A DNA stretch of 64,000 nucleotides, taken from assembly GCA_947034885.2 (NCBI GenBank), contig OX344758.2, forward strand, positions 23,339,067-23,403,066. The letters run 5' to 3'. The position numbers were made by a program, and so were the translations under genes. Shown here in pieces: positions 37,696-49,401 of the stretch (its first letter is position 1; every line of letters begins with the position of its first letter). Origin of the DNA: Thuidium tamariscinum. Taxonomy: Eukaryota; Streptophyta; Bryopsida; Hypnales; Thuidiaceae. The notes beneath the pieces were generated by a model that was given only the letters and a program-made list of their open reading frames with translations, was not told the DNA's origin and did no database searches.

Positions 37696-40600
37696 CTATG
37701 ACGGACGGCCATCTCCAGGCTTAAGGACCCAAGCTCCACCCCTCGTGTAGCAAAGCTCTTTCATCACCTGCACAATGAATGAAAATGGGTAAGCAATTGC
37801 TGCAGAATCGATACCAGGGGAGATTAGAAGAGAGAATCAACAGTCCGATGGATTACAATTTGCGTGCGGCGTTTACCTTATGGTAAACAGCTAGCGGAGC
37901 ATCCCTCCCTGTGGACCTAACTGCTAGCATAATGTCGTTTTTCCGAAGTCCAGTATGTGGACCCATCTTCCGCAGGAGTGCAATGACAACGTCCCTGAAA
38001 AATATCAAAATGAGATTAAACAAGCGTACAAAACTTCACGGATATATACGCAGAAGTTAGACGTGTGCAGAAGTTGGAAAAATCTAATCCTCAAAGTCAC
38101 GGCCAGACAAGGGCACATGACCAAAGCAGTGCGCACTGCTATGATACGGAATGTCGCACCTGAATGGATCAAGGCTAGGATTGCCCAATGACGTAATAAA
38201 GTAAACACCACCAAGGCTGGTGGCCACTCTGTTCACTGAAGCAGTAAGTTCCGCAGCAGGAGCATTTGCTGCTTTTGCAGCAGCAACTGCAACCGCTGCT
38301 ACCCTGGGATCGGAATTAGCGACCGTACGCTCAATTGCCATGTCTCGCAGGCTCTGAACAATGATCGGCATACTGTTACACAATCCGAACCGAAGATTAG
38401 TACATAAGTAGAACTAGCACTAGTTAGAAAAGAAAGGAGCCGCAAACCATCAGTAAAATCGTCTGGAAAATACCAGCAAAAATTCAGAATGTACCAGTTC
38501 TTGTTTTCTGTGTAGCGAATCAAGATTCAGACGATGGAGGAGAAAAATGACTGGAACATATTCAAGTCACAGTACCTGCAGACATGGTGCCTGGCAAAGA
38601 TCTCCTTCAAAGCACCTGGCAATGCCATTCGTGTCTCAGCAGACATTGTTCCTTGTCCATACGCGTCACCGTTATCAATACAAGATTTACCACTTCCATC
38701 ACCAGCTTCACTCCCTGATCCTGCTTTGCTTCCTGTAGGTTTTCCAGAAGGCGATTTGGACAAATGAAACGCTGATGAACCACTCCCTTGTTTACCACTT
38801 TTGGCAATAGGTTTCTTTTTCTCTTCGGGAGTTTGCGTGGGCTCATAACCATAGGCTTCGGGAAAATAAGGGTTCATATCTACCAGAGCACCTGTTATAG
38901 GTGCTTCTACGCTTGCCCACTGAGTGGTCTGTTGTTTGACCACCGCTTGATGCTTCTTAATGAATGATTTATCCGTATCTTCCTGCAAAACGATCATGAG
39001 AACAGATTTTCATTTGCCTGTTACATAAAACGATAGCAACAACTAAAGGCAGGTACAAAAATAGAAGTTCACTGGAACAGGCATATTAAATGGTATTCTG
39101 GGGGACCAATCTATAACGAGCTTCACAATGACATTTTATTCTCAACATGACTACCATCACAAGATGACTACCTCAGCTGTTTTCAATTCTGGAAGTGTAG
39201 TGAACTAAAAAAGCACATCAGCTGCAAGATTAGACGTTCATTTGATTTCTGACCTGAAATTCCCAGCCAACAGTAGCCCGCTGCACGGCTATTGGTACCA
39301 TGATCTCCCTTAGAGTCTCCTTGTTCAAAGTAAGTCCTCGAAGTTGCTCGTGCTTCACCACTCTGTTTTTGCTAAAGAGAAAAAGGATGTAGTCTCTCAC
39401 TGGTCTTAGTTCGACGTACTCAGGACGAACATGGCTTCCGGACACCCAACAACCCTGAACTAGAACAGCAGAGTCGCCGAGAACTGCTAGCAATTCTTCC
39501 TCACTACAACTCACAATCTTCAATAACCTCTCAAACTGAAGCACTTGTTTCAGGCCCTGTTCACAGCAACCAACATCATCTTAATTTGTAACCAATAGAT
39601 ACAAATGGACTGACCACAAAAGCGAAAGAACCTCCAACTCACAAAACAAGACGGGCAGAAAATATCATATGATGCACAAGTATCAGCAGATTTCATATCT
39701 CCAACAAGGTGCAGTACAACTTACTTCTTCAAATACCTTTCTAACCCTATCTGGCAAACTAAGCACCTCCAACTGGCTGCAAACAAAGCATAAGTTAGAA
39801 TATGTTCGAACTTACAAGAACCGGAAGAAATGAAGCTAAAATTGCCAGAAATGATTAATATATCCAATAATAAAAAATGATGCACACACACTGTACACTT
39901 GTTTGGCATAGGTGAAACTTCCCGTCTGGAGGATTTCACATATTATGCAGATATCACAAGAAGGTTTCAGACAACAGACAGAACATAAAATTTGGCGATC
40001 AAGTTTTAAACCTCGTGGTTCTTCTGCTCCAAAACCTAGGATGAACTCTCGCTGTCATATGAATTGGTGTAGCTGCTTACCTTCTAGAGATACCAACATT
40101 GCCTATATGCCCCTTTTTAAGAAACTCTGCAGTGTTTGTGCTGGCTCGTCCTGGTATCAAGGTGCTAAGGTAGGCATCCCTGCAGATCAATGAGCACTAT
40201 CAAATACGGTGCTGAACTTGCAAGACTTTGTATGTAATCGAAATAAAGAGAAGTCAAAGAGAAACAAACACTCACGGGGTCATGTTGAAGTTGATACGAT
40301 CTTGAGTTTTGGCAACCATCTTCTGACGGATGCCCTCAGTGACCGGACTATCTGTTCCGTGAGGTTCAAGAGGAATCCAAGGCTTCAGAATAAACACACT
40401 TAGGTGTTAGTGATATTGACTACGATAATTCCAAGACATCATGTTTTCTTCTGATAGTTGAGGGATACAGGATGAGAATAAATAACTACAGCTGACAGAC
40501 TAGATAAAGGTACATTGCCAACAGAGGGTAGAATCGCATCCAGAATAGGTCGCTTCTGCCGCATCACTCACCTCTGCTTCGTCTAGTTGTTTCAAATAGG

Positions 40601-42974
40601 CATGAGACTGCAGTCGGTTTGCTTCTTGGCGCTCAGTCTCCCGCCTCCGAACGTTAACCTGATTTCCCATGACACAGGCCAATCACACTGAAGCTTGCCC
40701 ATTATTGCAACTACCGCAACAAAATCAAAAGATGAAAGTTTGGCACATTTCTAAAAACAATGTAGATTAACATCATATATTAAATCGTTGTTTGTTCTGG
40801 AAATGCGTAACACCAGGAGTGGTGATAAGAGCAGTCTCATTTTCTTTCCAAGAATGTGATAACTTTCCAGAACATTTCTTTCCAATAAAACGACGTTTCA
40901 GCATTTCCTAGATAGGTACATCTGCCATCAGTTCATCAGTTAAGATCACCAACAGTCCAACTACAGCAATAGATTGTGAAGACTTTCAGACACATGTGAT
41001 ATCTAGTTACTGAACAAGGCCAAATACTAACTGACCTAAAAAGAAAGTTAGATGGTGGAAAGAAAACCCAAAGGACGAAGCTCTAACACGATTTTACAAA
41101 GGACCACTACCTGGAGAAGGGTTAGCTCTGATTTCGACTCGACAGGTTCAGCATCAAACATCTCCTCATCATCGCCATCGATTATTCCAGCATCTTTGTT
41201 ACTTTTCTTTTGAACTGCATTATGGTCATCGATGTACTTCATGGAGGGCCGAAATTGTACTACAGCTTGAACTGGATTCAAGTACAACTATCCAATGTGC
41301 CACAATATAGTTCAGCAGCATATAGAACGTGAAGTTTAGAAGACACCTGGCAAAAATCTTAGAAAAACGTAGCTATGCTTATCCTGTTATTGTCCAAGTT
41401 ATCGAACTTTACCTCAGACATGCTAGCAGACAACTGTACTAAAAAACGCCACTGAAACAACCAAGAAATATAGCTCGTATCCATTGAACATAGTTATAAA
41501 ATAGATGCAGTATGACCGGAGTGATATCCTGACCTCGTTTCGTCGCAATATTCAAATGGCATAGCTAGTGTTCATCGCAACTTTTGAGGAAGCAAGAGTC
41601 TGTCCGCCGTAAAGGTATGCACCATCATTTTGTCATGAGAATTGCCGCTTGTTATTGGTATTTCTATTATTACTACAAAAAGCTAGTATAAATCGAGCAG
41701 AGCAGACAAACCACACAAAAGACTGCATCATCACATTAAAATTTCAAAAGATGATATCCGTAACATTTCATGCAGCACGGCAATACATCTCACCTACCTA
41801 CCGGCAAAGTATTTCCACAGTTTCAATATTTGAATTCAAGATCTCAACATTAAAAATGACCAACCTGCGTCGAAATTTGCAGATGCTCCGCCCGACCATG
41901 GTCATAGTTTTCACTGTCGGTGTCAATAACAAGATCCACTTCAAATTTGGACGGTTGCGGTTTGATGCGCACCTGGAAAACAAGAAACTCAAAAATCAAA
42001 GTCAACAACTTTCCCGACACAACCCAGAACTGCAGAAAATCACAGCTATTTCCATTAATTGAAACAGTAAACCTCTGGAATTATCATGAAATCCTAACAG
42101 CATCAAGCTCTAAAATTGAATCTCCAAGTCATTAAATAAAATTGGAAAAATTTCATTAATGAACTAAAACAGTGACCTTGCATAAATACCTAAACGTAAC
42201 CATTGAGAAACACCAGAAGAAGTTTAGAGCTGTGCACCTCTTGACACCTTTCCTCCAAGTTGTACGGTCTCCAATGTGGTCGCAATGGGTATTGCAGAAC
42301 GTACAACTGCAACCACATCATAATATGAGGCTTTCCGATTCTACAACGCTGAAAGTAACTTCAATCTCCTAGAAAATGTAAAAGTTTCACCAATACTCTC
42401 AAAACTCTGCAAAACCAATGTGTACAGCTAGTGGAGAATTGCTCAAATACAGCAATGGTTGAACTTATTGCAACGACCTGAACCGCAACGTACATTCGTC
42501 TCAGGGTCAACATGCGGTGTAAGAAACACGTCAATTTCTCGAACAACGCGATCAACTCCTATTGCAGACACTACTGGCTCCTTAAACACGGGCTCATCCG
42601 TAAGTCCGTCAACGACCTCCTCTTTGGCTTCTTCTTTTAGGGTTTGTACTTTTATTTCTTCTTCGATGTGTTCCTCACTCAAAGTCAGTTCGAGCTCCAT
42701 TTTCTCGCGTGCATCATCTTGCGGGTCGTCTTTAACCTGAAGAAGGGGAAAAATCGACCATAGGTTCTGCTTTGACAACATTGGGCTCAATTTTCACTTT
42801 TAACAGAGGAACAGTTCCAGCTGAAGGGTCCGTAGCAGCACACGCTCCTGGCCGGGCCTTAACTTTCGGGACGAACTTCCCTTTGCTTGCTGCTGCAGAG
42901 ACAGGCTCACGTTTGGATTGCAACAATGCGAAAACACAAGGCTCCGAGCCTTCCGCAGCATCTGTCGGTTCCAT
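37696..42974 (-). CDS. RPC5: DNA-directed RNA polymerase III subunit RPC5
   Basis: Fifteen exons (5' to 3' on the - strand): 42974-42798, 42736-42494, 42306-42238, 41972-41865, 41451-41413, 41287-41111, 40658-40572, 40382-40276, 40164-40081, 39776-39725, 39556-39254, 38982-38576, 38351-38160, 37994-37877, 37767-37696; total 744 aa (human POLR3E is 708). Pol III transcribes tRNA and 5S rRNA genes; RPC5 pairs with RPC4 in a subcomplex used in initiation and termination. Family marks: EIDVFLTPH then LYVLQYPLRPHWRPY, VRIKPQPSKFEVDL, LYLNPVQAVVQFRPSM, DRINFNMTP, VLVQGCWVSGS, and a C-terminal VMKELCYTRGGAWVLK. A low-complexity SGSGS/GSKAGSGSEAGDGSG linker follows WASVEAPI. The acidic/lysine N-terminal extension (about residues 1-120) is not in the human core. 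The exon 1/2 junction needs a 61-bp intron (42737-42797) or hides a frame change. Confidence 0.93.
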
Positions 42975-43477
42975 TATACACTGCAAAAAACATGAAAATG
43001 AAAAATCCATTCAAATTAGCCCTCACATGAATCAGACAAGCATTAATAATGTGCACAGTTGGGATTAAAAAGATGTCTCCTAGAATCCATACCGTACATG
43101 TTACTCCCGATTCCGACTCCTTCCACGGTAAGGATGATGCTCACTCACTCGCGCCTCCATTCCAACCCAAGTGCAGGATGGCCGGGCGATCACTTAAACT
43201 GATTTGCTGATTCTTAAGTCATCCATTTTTGTACCAAAAAATACTCTTCAATCATATTCATGCTCTTCTTCATCCAAATTTTAAATCTCCATTCACAATT
43301 TATTTTTTTATAGGAATGGAAAATTTGTGGTGGAAAATATCAAATTTCTAAAGTTTATCTCATTTTTTCTTAATCAAAAAAATTTGAATTAAATTGAATT
43401 TATTTTAAAGAAATTTTTTCGAAAAAATCATAGCATTAAAAAAAATGGAAATAATAGGAATACACATTATGGTGTGA
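42975..43477 (-). promoter_or_regulatory. RPC5 upstream region
   Basis: Adjacent GC-balanced sequence to about 43.2 kb likely holds the 5' UTR and promoter, after which DNA becomes AT-rich. No specific element assigned. Confidence 0.35.
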
Positions 43478-43480
43478 ATA

Positions 43481-43696
43481 CACTAGTAGAAACCTCCATT
43501 TAATGTGACAAGGCCTAATTTTTCTTGATGGATTTTGCTAGGCATCAAAAGTAACAACCCGTGTTTTTATGTCAACATTGATGTTGTGTTGAACATTTTT
43601 GTTGACATAAAAACACATGTTGTTACTTTTGATGCCTAGCAAAATTCGTCGAGAAATATTAGGCCTTGTCACATTAAACGGGGGTTTCTACTAGTG
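43481..43696. mobile_element. CACTA-type hairpin MITE
   Basis: 216 bp almost perfect palindrome. Ends are CACTAGTAGAAACC and its inverse GGTTTCTACTAGTG, with a 3-bp target duplication ATA (43478-43480 and 43697-43699). Both CACTA-type termini and the 3-bp duplication are diagnostic of the CACTA/CMC superfamily. The arms (for example GCTAGGCATCAAAAGTAACAA) are nearly identical, suggesting recent origin. Non-autonomous. Confidence 0.92.
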
Positions 43697-43699
43697 ATA

Positions 43700-46468
43700 A
43701 TGGACTCCTTAAGATGACACCAAGAGAAATTTGACAAATTAAGTTTGAAAGAGGTGTATTTTGAGCTTTCAAATTGCTATCTTTAAAGAATCACAAAAAT
43801 TACAATTTTAACAATTTTGAAAAAAACAAATATAGAATAAAAATTAGATCATTGGAACTACATTTTGTTAATTAAGATTTAAAATATTTTAAATCATAAA
43901 CTATATGAGAATTTAAGTTTTGACTTTCAAATGCTCTATAGGATTGGCAATGTCCCTTAAAGATTAAATTCATGAACTTTTGATTTTAAACATATAATAA
44001 AATCTAGATTTTAGAATATACAAACTGTATAATAAAAATTTAATTGAATAACAAGGATTTTGAACAAAATGAAAATTGGGTATAAAATGTAAGTCCTAAT
44101 TTTTTGAAGTTTAGACCAAATGTGAAAATGTTGATTGGAGGTGTTTTGAAGAGAAATTGTCAAAAACTACCCTCTAAAGGGTGACTATAATAGAGGTACC
44201 TATTACTAATATACGCACCATCAACAATAATTAGGGTACCCTATTTCCACCTAAGATTGGAATTGATTTCCGTTTTCTCCTTAGAATGTGTGTCTTTGTA
44301 CTTTTTCAAGGTTTGAACCAATAAGTTAATGACGCATAAGTAAGCATGAAAGTATGAAGTAATTAGCAAGAAAGTAGTTATTGAATGATCAAAATTGGAT
44401 GACTCTATATGTTGGTTATGGATCAAGTCCAACTTTTGCCTTTCAAAATTCATTATAATTTCAATTCAAGGGATAAAATTACCAAATATTTTGCAACACC
44501 TATAATTTTTGTTAATGCACCTCCAATTCTTTTTGTTTTGCCTTGCACTATCCTAAATCATGTCCAAATGTGCTTATTCATTATTAATTATGGGTACCTC
44601 TACCATATTTGGGGAATTCATATATCACATATAAGTAAAGGATATTTTTTGGTAGAATATTGTAATTGAGGTGTACAATGACATATCTAAGTTTATGTGA
44701 CTTCATTCAAAATATACTTATTTGCAAATCTATTGGAAATTTCTTGCGCATCTTTCCTTAAAATTGCATTGGTTGGACACCACCCACATTAAGTCAAAAA
44801 CACACCAATTTGCACCTCTGGGAATGTATATAATATACACCAAATTCTATTGTAATTCTAGAAAATAGAATATATCCTAAGGAATACCTAATGGTAGTAT
44901 TACAATGGCAATCCATAATTTAATCAAATCCTAAACCAATATAATCCATCCAAACAGAAATTGTAACAGTCACAAATCCAAAAACCTTGAAAATGCAATG
45001 AGAAATGTAAAAACTAAATGTTGCAAACCGTTAGCAATTCCCCAATCTATAAGTGACTATACACCATCAAATTTCATCCACCTAGAGGTCAATGGATAAC
45101 ATTCATCCAAACTTTGAATCCTCCAACTATAATTTACACCTAGTTTTACTATACACAAGGATTATATGTCTATTCAATACCGTAACACTCTATATTATCT
45201 TCAAAACTAGTGCATTGCCTAAAATTGAAAATAAAACCTTTATTAACTTCAAACCATACAAAAATATAGTAGACTACTATGAAAGTATTTTAATAAACTT
45301 TTAGACCATTCAACCACATGGATTGAAATATTATAACATTTGAAGTGAGATTTTTTTTCATTCTTGCAAAATAGGGTTAGCATACTTTGAGCCCTCTTAA
45401 ACTAAATTTTTTTTCTTGATGAGTTTGCATTTCTCAAACCATGAGCTCTAAATCTTATTAGGAAAATTCATGCAAAATTTGAAAAGCAAATATATAGTCT
45501 AAATTATTTTCAATCACCTTACAGTGCAAAGAGGTTAAGTGAACTAACAATATGGCAAATATAGCTTCGTCTTGGTTTAGGCAATTTCAAACCTAATAAT
45601 GAACTAAAGTATTAAAACAATTATTAAGCAATCCAAAAAATAATGCATTAAATCAAGTAGTTTAAAAATATAATTAAAATAAGTTAGACATTCATTCAAG
45701 TTCTTATAATTTTTGGATGGTCATTTCTATTTACATCAAAGCAATAGCATTTACCTAAACTTTTGTCTTGACCTCCAAATTCTAATTTCTCTACATTGTG
45801 TTATTTTGAAGAACATAATTTTTTGAACTGATTCTTGTAACAAAATTTGAGATGCTAGGATATAATTTCTAATACTTGTGCCAACTTAAGAACATAAGTC
45901 ATATGCCAATTTATTGAAAGACAATACATGTATATTGACTTTCTATGAATCAAACAATCCATATACATATATATACATATATATTCTTAGTTAAACTAGG
46001 TAAGTATCTAATTTTTATCCCATATTTTATTAGTCACATGCATGTTGAATTTCAAAAGTTGGTGAAGGTTTTAGTAAAAGATGCACAAAAGATGTTGTTT
46101 ATAGATTTCTTCAAATGTAAAATTCATTTAAACAAAGGGATGAGAAAAAATATATATTCCTAAAGATGGGTACATGTTTCCACCTTGTGTCAAAATTTGG
46201 TGAACATCCAACTCAAATTGACTTTATAAGAACCTTTCTAAGATTTCCTTACATATGTTGAATGGATACTTGGTCCTTTAGGCGTTAAACATCAATAATT
46301 GTAGAAAGTACTTGTATAGTCATAAATTACAAGTTGTTTATAGATTTCTTCAAATGAATTTCAAAGATTTAACTTCAATAATTTGGAGTAAAAAGATTCA
46401 TATCCAAAAGAGTGCAAGGGCTTTCTTGCTATGTTAGAAGTTGTGATTTTCATACTGGGAAGCTTTGA
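43700..46468. other. intergenic, no gene seen
   Basis: AT-rich; short ORFs only. Confidence 0.45.
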
Positions 46469-47115
46469 CCCCTAAATGCCCCAAGGCACCAAAATTTGGT
46501 GTTTGCAAAACTTTGAAGTTAAATAAAGTCCAATTAAGTTGCTATTTTTAGTAGTTTATAGTTTTAGAAAACTCTTCTTGAAGTCTAGTTTTGTGTCTAA
46601 AATCCAATTAGAAAAATGAATGATAGTGATTTTTCTATTCAAAATTTTATACAAGGGTACCCATTGTAATCTTGACTTTCAATAGGGTTGAGAGTTCTTT
46701 AAAATGAGCCTCAAATATACTAAATCTTGGAGAAAAAATCACATTCAAAATTCATTTACAAAAATTGTAGAGTATATTTTGAGAAGCCATAAATTGATTG
46801 GAGTTGTGCATGTCAAGTCCTTTACCTTCATATTTTTTTGGTCACCAATTTTCAAATTTGACTTGTGAAAAAAGGATAGAAAGTCTTCATATCACTTTTG
46901 CAATTTGAACACCTTTATAATCAAACATTATAGTCTTTCACTCCATAAGTGATATTGTTGTATTTTTCTTTTCCTATGCGATCTTTAACATGTCTAGTTT
47001 GAATTTGTACAGTTACACTTCAAAAGAAATTGATACAACTTATCAAAATGTTGGCATTTTGTTCAGTTCAAAGCAAATTCTAAGGAGCTCAAAACAGGCT
47101 TTGGGCATTTAGGGG
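46469..47115. mobile_element. TIR element starting CCCCTAAATGCCC
   Basis: 647 bp between CCCCTAAATGCCC (46469) and GGGCATTTAGGGG (ending 47115), inverted repeats of each other. Flanks are TTGA on the left and TTAA on the right, which fits a mutated TTAA target duplication. The first eight bases match the R1 terminus (CCCCTAAA), but the interior is different. Confidence 0.65.
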
Positions 47116-47563
47116 TTAAGCACAAAGGAATACAAGGGCTTTATTTCATGACATTTAACATACAATGTAAAAGCTACAATTTTTTCCGAATAATAATTAT
47201 CAAATTCAAAATTTTTAATTATAAATAAATAAATAAATCCATATCATGATTTCAAATGCTACAAACCCAACTGTGTACACCCTTCTTTACAAAAAACTTT
47301 CTCAAGGTATAAAGATCAAAACCAAAGGACTCAAAGAATTTTAGATCTCAACATATTAAAAAGACAAAACATACAATCCAATCTTGAGATAGAAAACAAT
47401 CCAATCTAGTTTGTATAGTAAAAATAAGTTTCTAAAAAGAATCCCAAAATTATTGCTCAAAGTCAAATATTGACTTTAAAAATGGTTGCTTAGGCCTTCA
47501 AGAATTAATTGACAATCAATACCGATTCAACAATTAATTGGTTATCACAGTTTATTAAAATCT

Positions 47564-48062
47564 TTTATATTTATAAACTCACATTAATGTTTAAAACTTA
47601 TTTTGAAATTGAAAACCTGGAACTAAAAGTCAACTTCAATGAAATACATACACAACAAGACCAAGAAGCATTCTAATTTGATAATTTTTCAGATTGCTTT
47701 AACCTTTGAAGAATGAATATATATATTCATTTTATATTTATAAACTCACATTAATGTTTAAAACTTATTTTGAAATTGAAAACCTGGAACTAAAAGTCAA
47801 CTTCAATGAAATACATACACAACAAGACCAAGAAGCATTCTAATTTGATAATTTTTCAGATTGCTTTAACCTTTGAAGAATGAATATATATATTCATTTT
47901 ATATTTATAAACTCACATTAATGTTTAAAACTTATTTTGAAATTGAAAACCTGGAACTAAAAGTCAACTTCAATGAAATACATACACAACAAGACCAAGA
48001 AGCATTCTAATTTGATAATTTTTCAGATTGCTTTAACCTTTGAAGAATGAATATATATATTC
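47564..48062 (+). repeat. 167-bp perfect tandem triplication
   Basis: Three head-to-tail copies starting at 47564, 47731 and 47898, with no difference that I could see over the shared length; each ends ATGAATATATATATTCA(T) and begins TTTATATTTATAAACTC. Non-coding. Identity implies very recent duplication, or an assembly artefact. Confidence 0.92.
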
Positions 48063-49401
48063 TTTAAACTAATAATATCAAATGTCCTATAAATTACAAC
48101 AATTTTCTACTAACATTCTTAGAATATATGCAAACAACACTATCAAAGGACAAATTGAATCCAATGAATTGTCCAAAGCGATGAATTTCGACTTATTTTG
48201 GTAAGTTCAAATTTGCATCGAGTGACATTTGGTGGATGGAGAGACACCTATGGGGTGAGATAACTACAACTAAAATTGACCAAATAAGCAATTTTTTATG
48301 TTTCCTATTATTATATTGAATTTTATTTTTGTGGAGTCTTACTGGTAGCTAAGAGGGTATTCTAATTTTTTTTAGAATGCAATTTTTAGACACAACTTAA
48401 ACTATGAATGTTCAAAGTGCTGAGAATAGGTGATTCTAAAAAGGAATTTGTAAAGGTCGATTTTAGACATGGGGTTAAAATCGTATGTAGTTTCCTTACA
48501 CAACAATGGCAAGGGATGAGCAGTGAAGATAAAAATGACACAACAGTAAGGTAGGAGGTCCTTAAATGGAGCGGGCATTAAAATGGAGCCCTATCTTAAA
48601 TGTAGATAGTTTGTACATGTTTTTTTTTCATAGCCTTCAATGGTGTAAAAACTGTGTACATTTTTAGGCAATGCTCCATTTTAGAGCCCTATAGCACTTC
48701 AACTTCAAAATTTGATAACTAATTCCATAAAGCTCCAAATAATACAAAACAAATTGGGTTAGATGTCAATTCTACTCATCTTTCAAGGAAAATTTGCTGA
48801 AAAATATTTCTAGAAGTTTAACCTCCCTGAAATTCAGTTTCAGCCCTTAAATGGTCCATTATAGGACCTTCTACCTTAACAAAAGTGGCTGAGAAAGGTA
48901 CAAAGTACTTCAAAAAGAGGTCAAAATGGTGAGTCGGACCAATCTTAGTACGAAGTATTTGCCATTGGGCACCCCGCTCAGACTGAACATACAATATATT
49001 CACAACAAGAGTTAGCACTTTACAAAATCCAATAGATCAACTCAATGAACAATTGAAGGGTTAATGATGCCCTATGTCCATAAACTGGGAACCTGCCAGT
49101 AGAATTGCATAGAGCAACTCCCCCGCTCTCCAGACCCACTGCCAAAATCAACAGCTAGCAGTTGTGCCTTCGGATGTAGCTACCATTAAAATTACTGATG
49201 ATGACATACAGAATCAAATATTGACAAGCAGGGTTATCTCCAGGTGTACAGCCTCGAAATCAAGCCATATCACGTTCACCCTGTATGCTCATGAACCAAC
49301 CATAAAGAAGGGGTCAGCAGTAGCTTAAAAATGACGAACAAATCAATTGAAGTTGGAAGAATAGTATCTGTATTATCATAGCCCTCCTTGCAACGAGTAC
49401 T
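48063..49401. other. intergenic; 3' flank of the peptide transporter gene
   Basis: AT-rich at first, with GC content rising from about 48.9 kb. The last part should hold the transporter 3' UTR. No separate gene supported. Confidence 0.45.
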
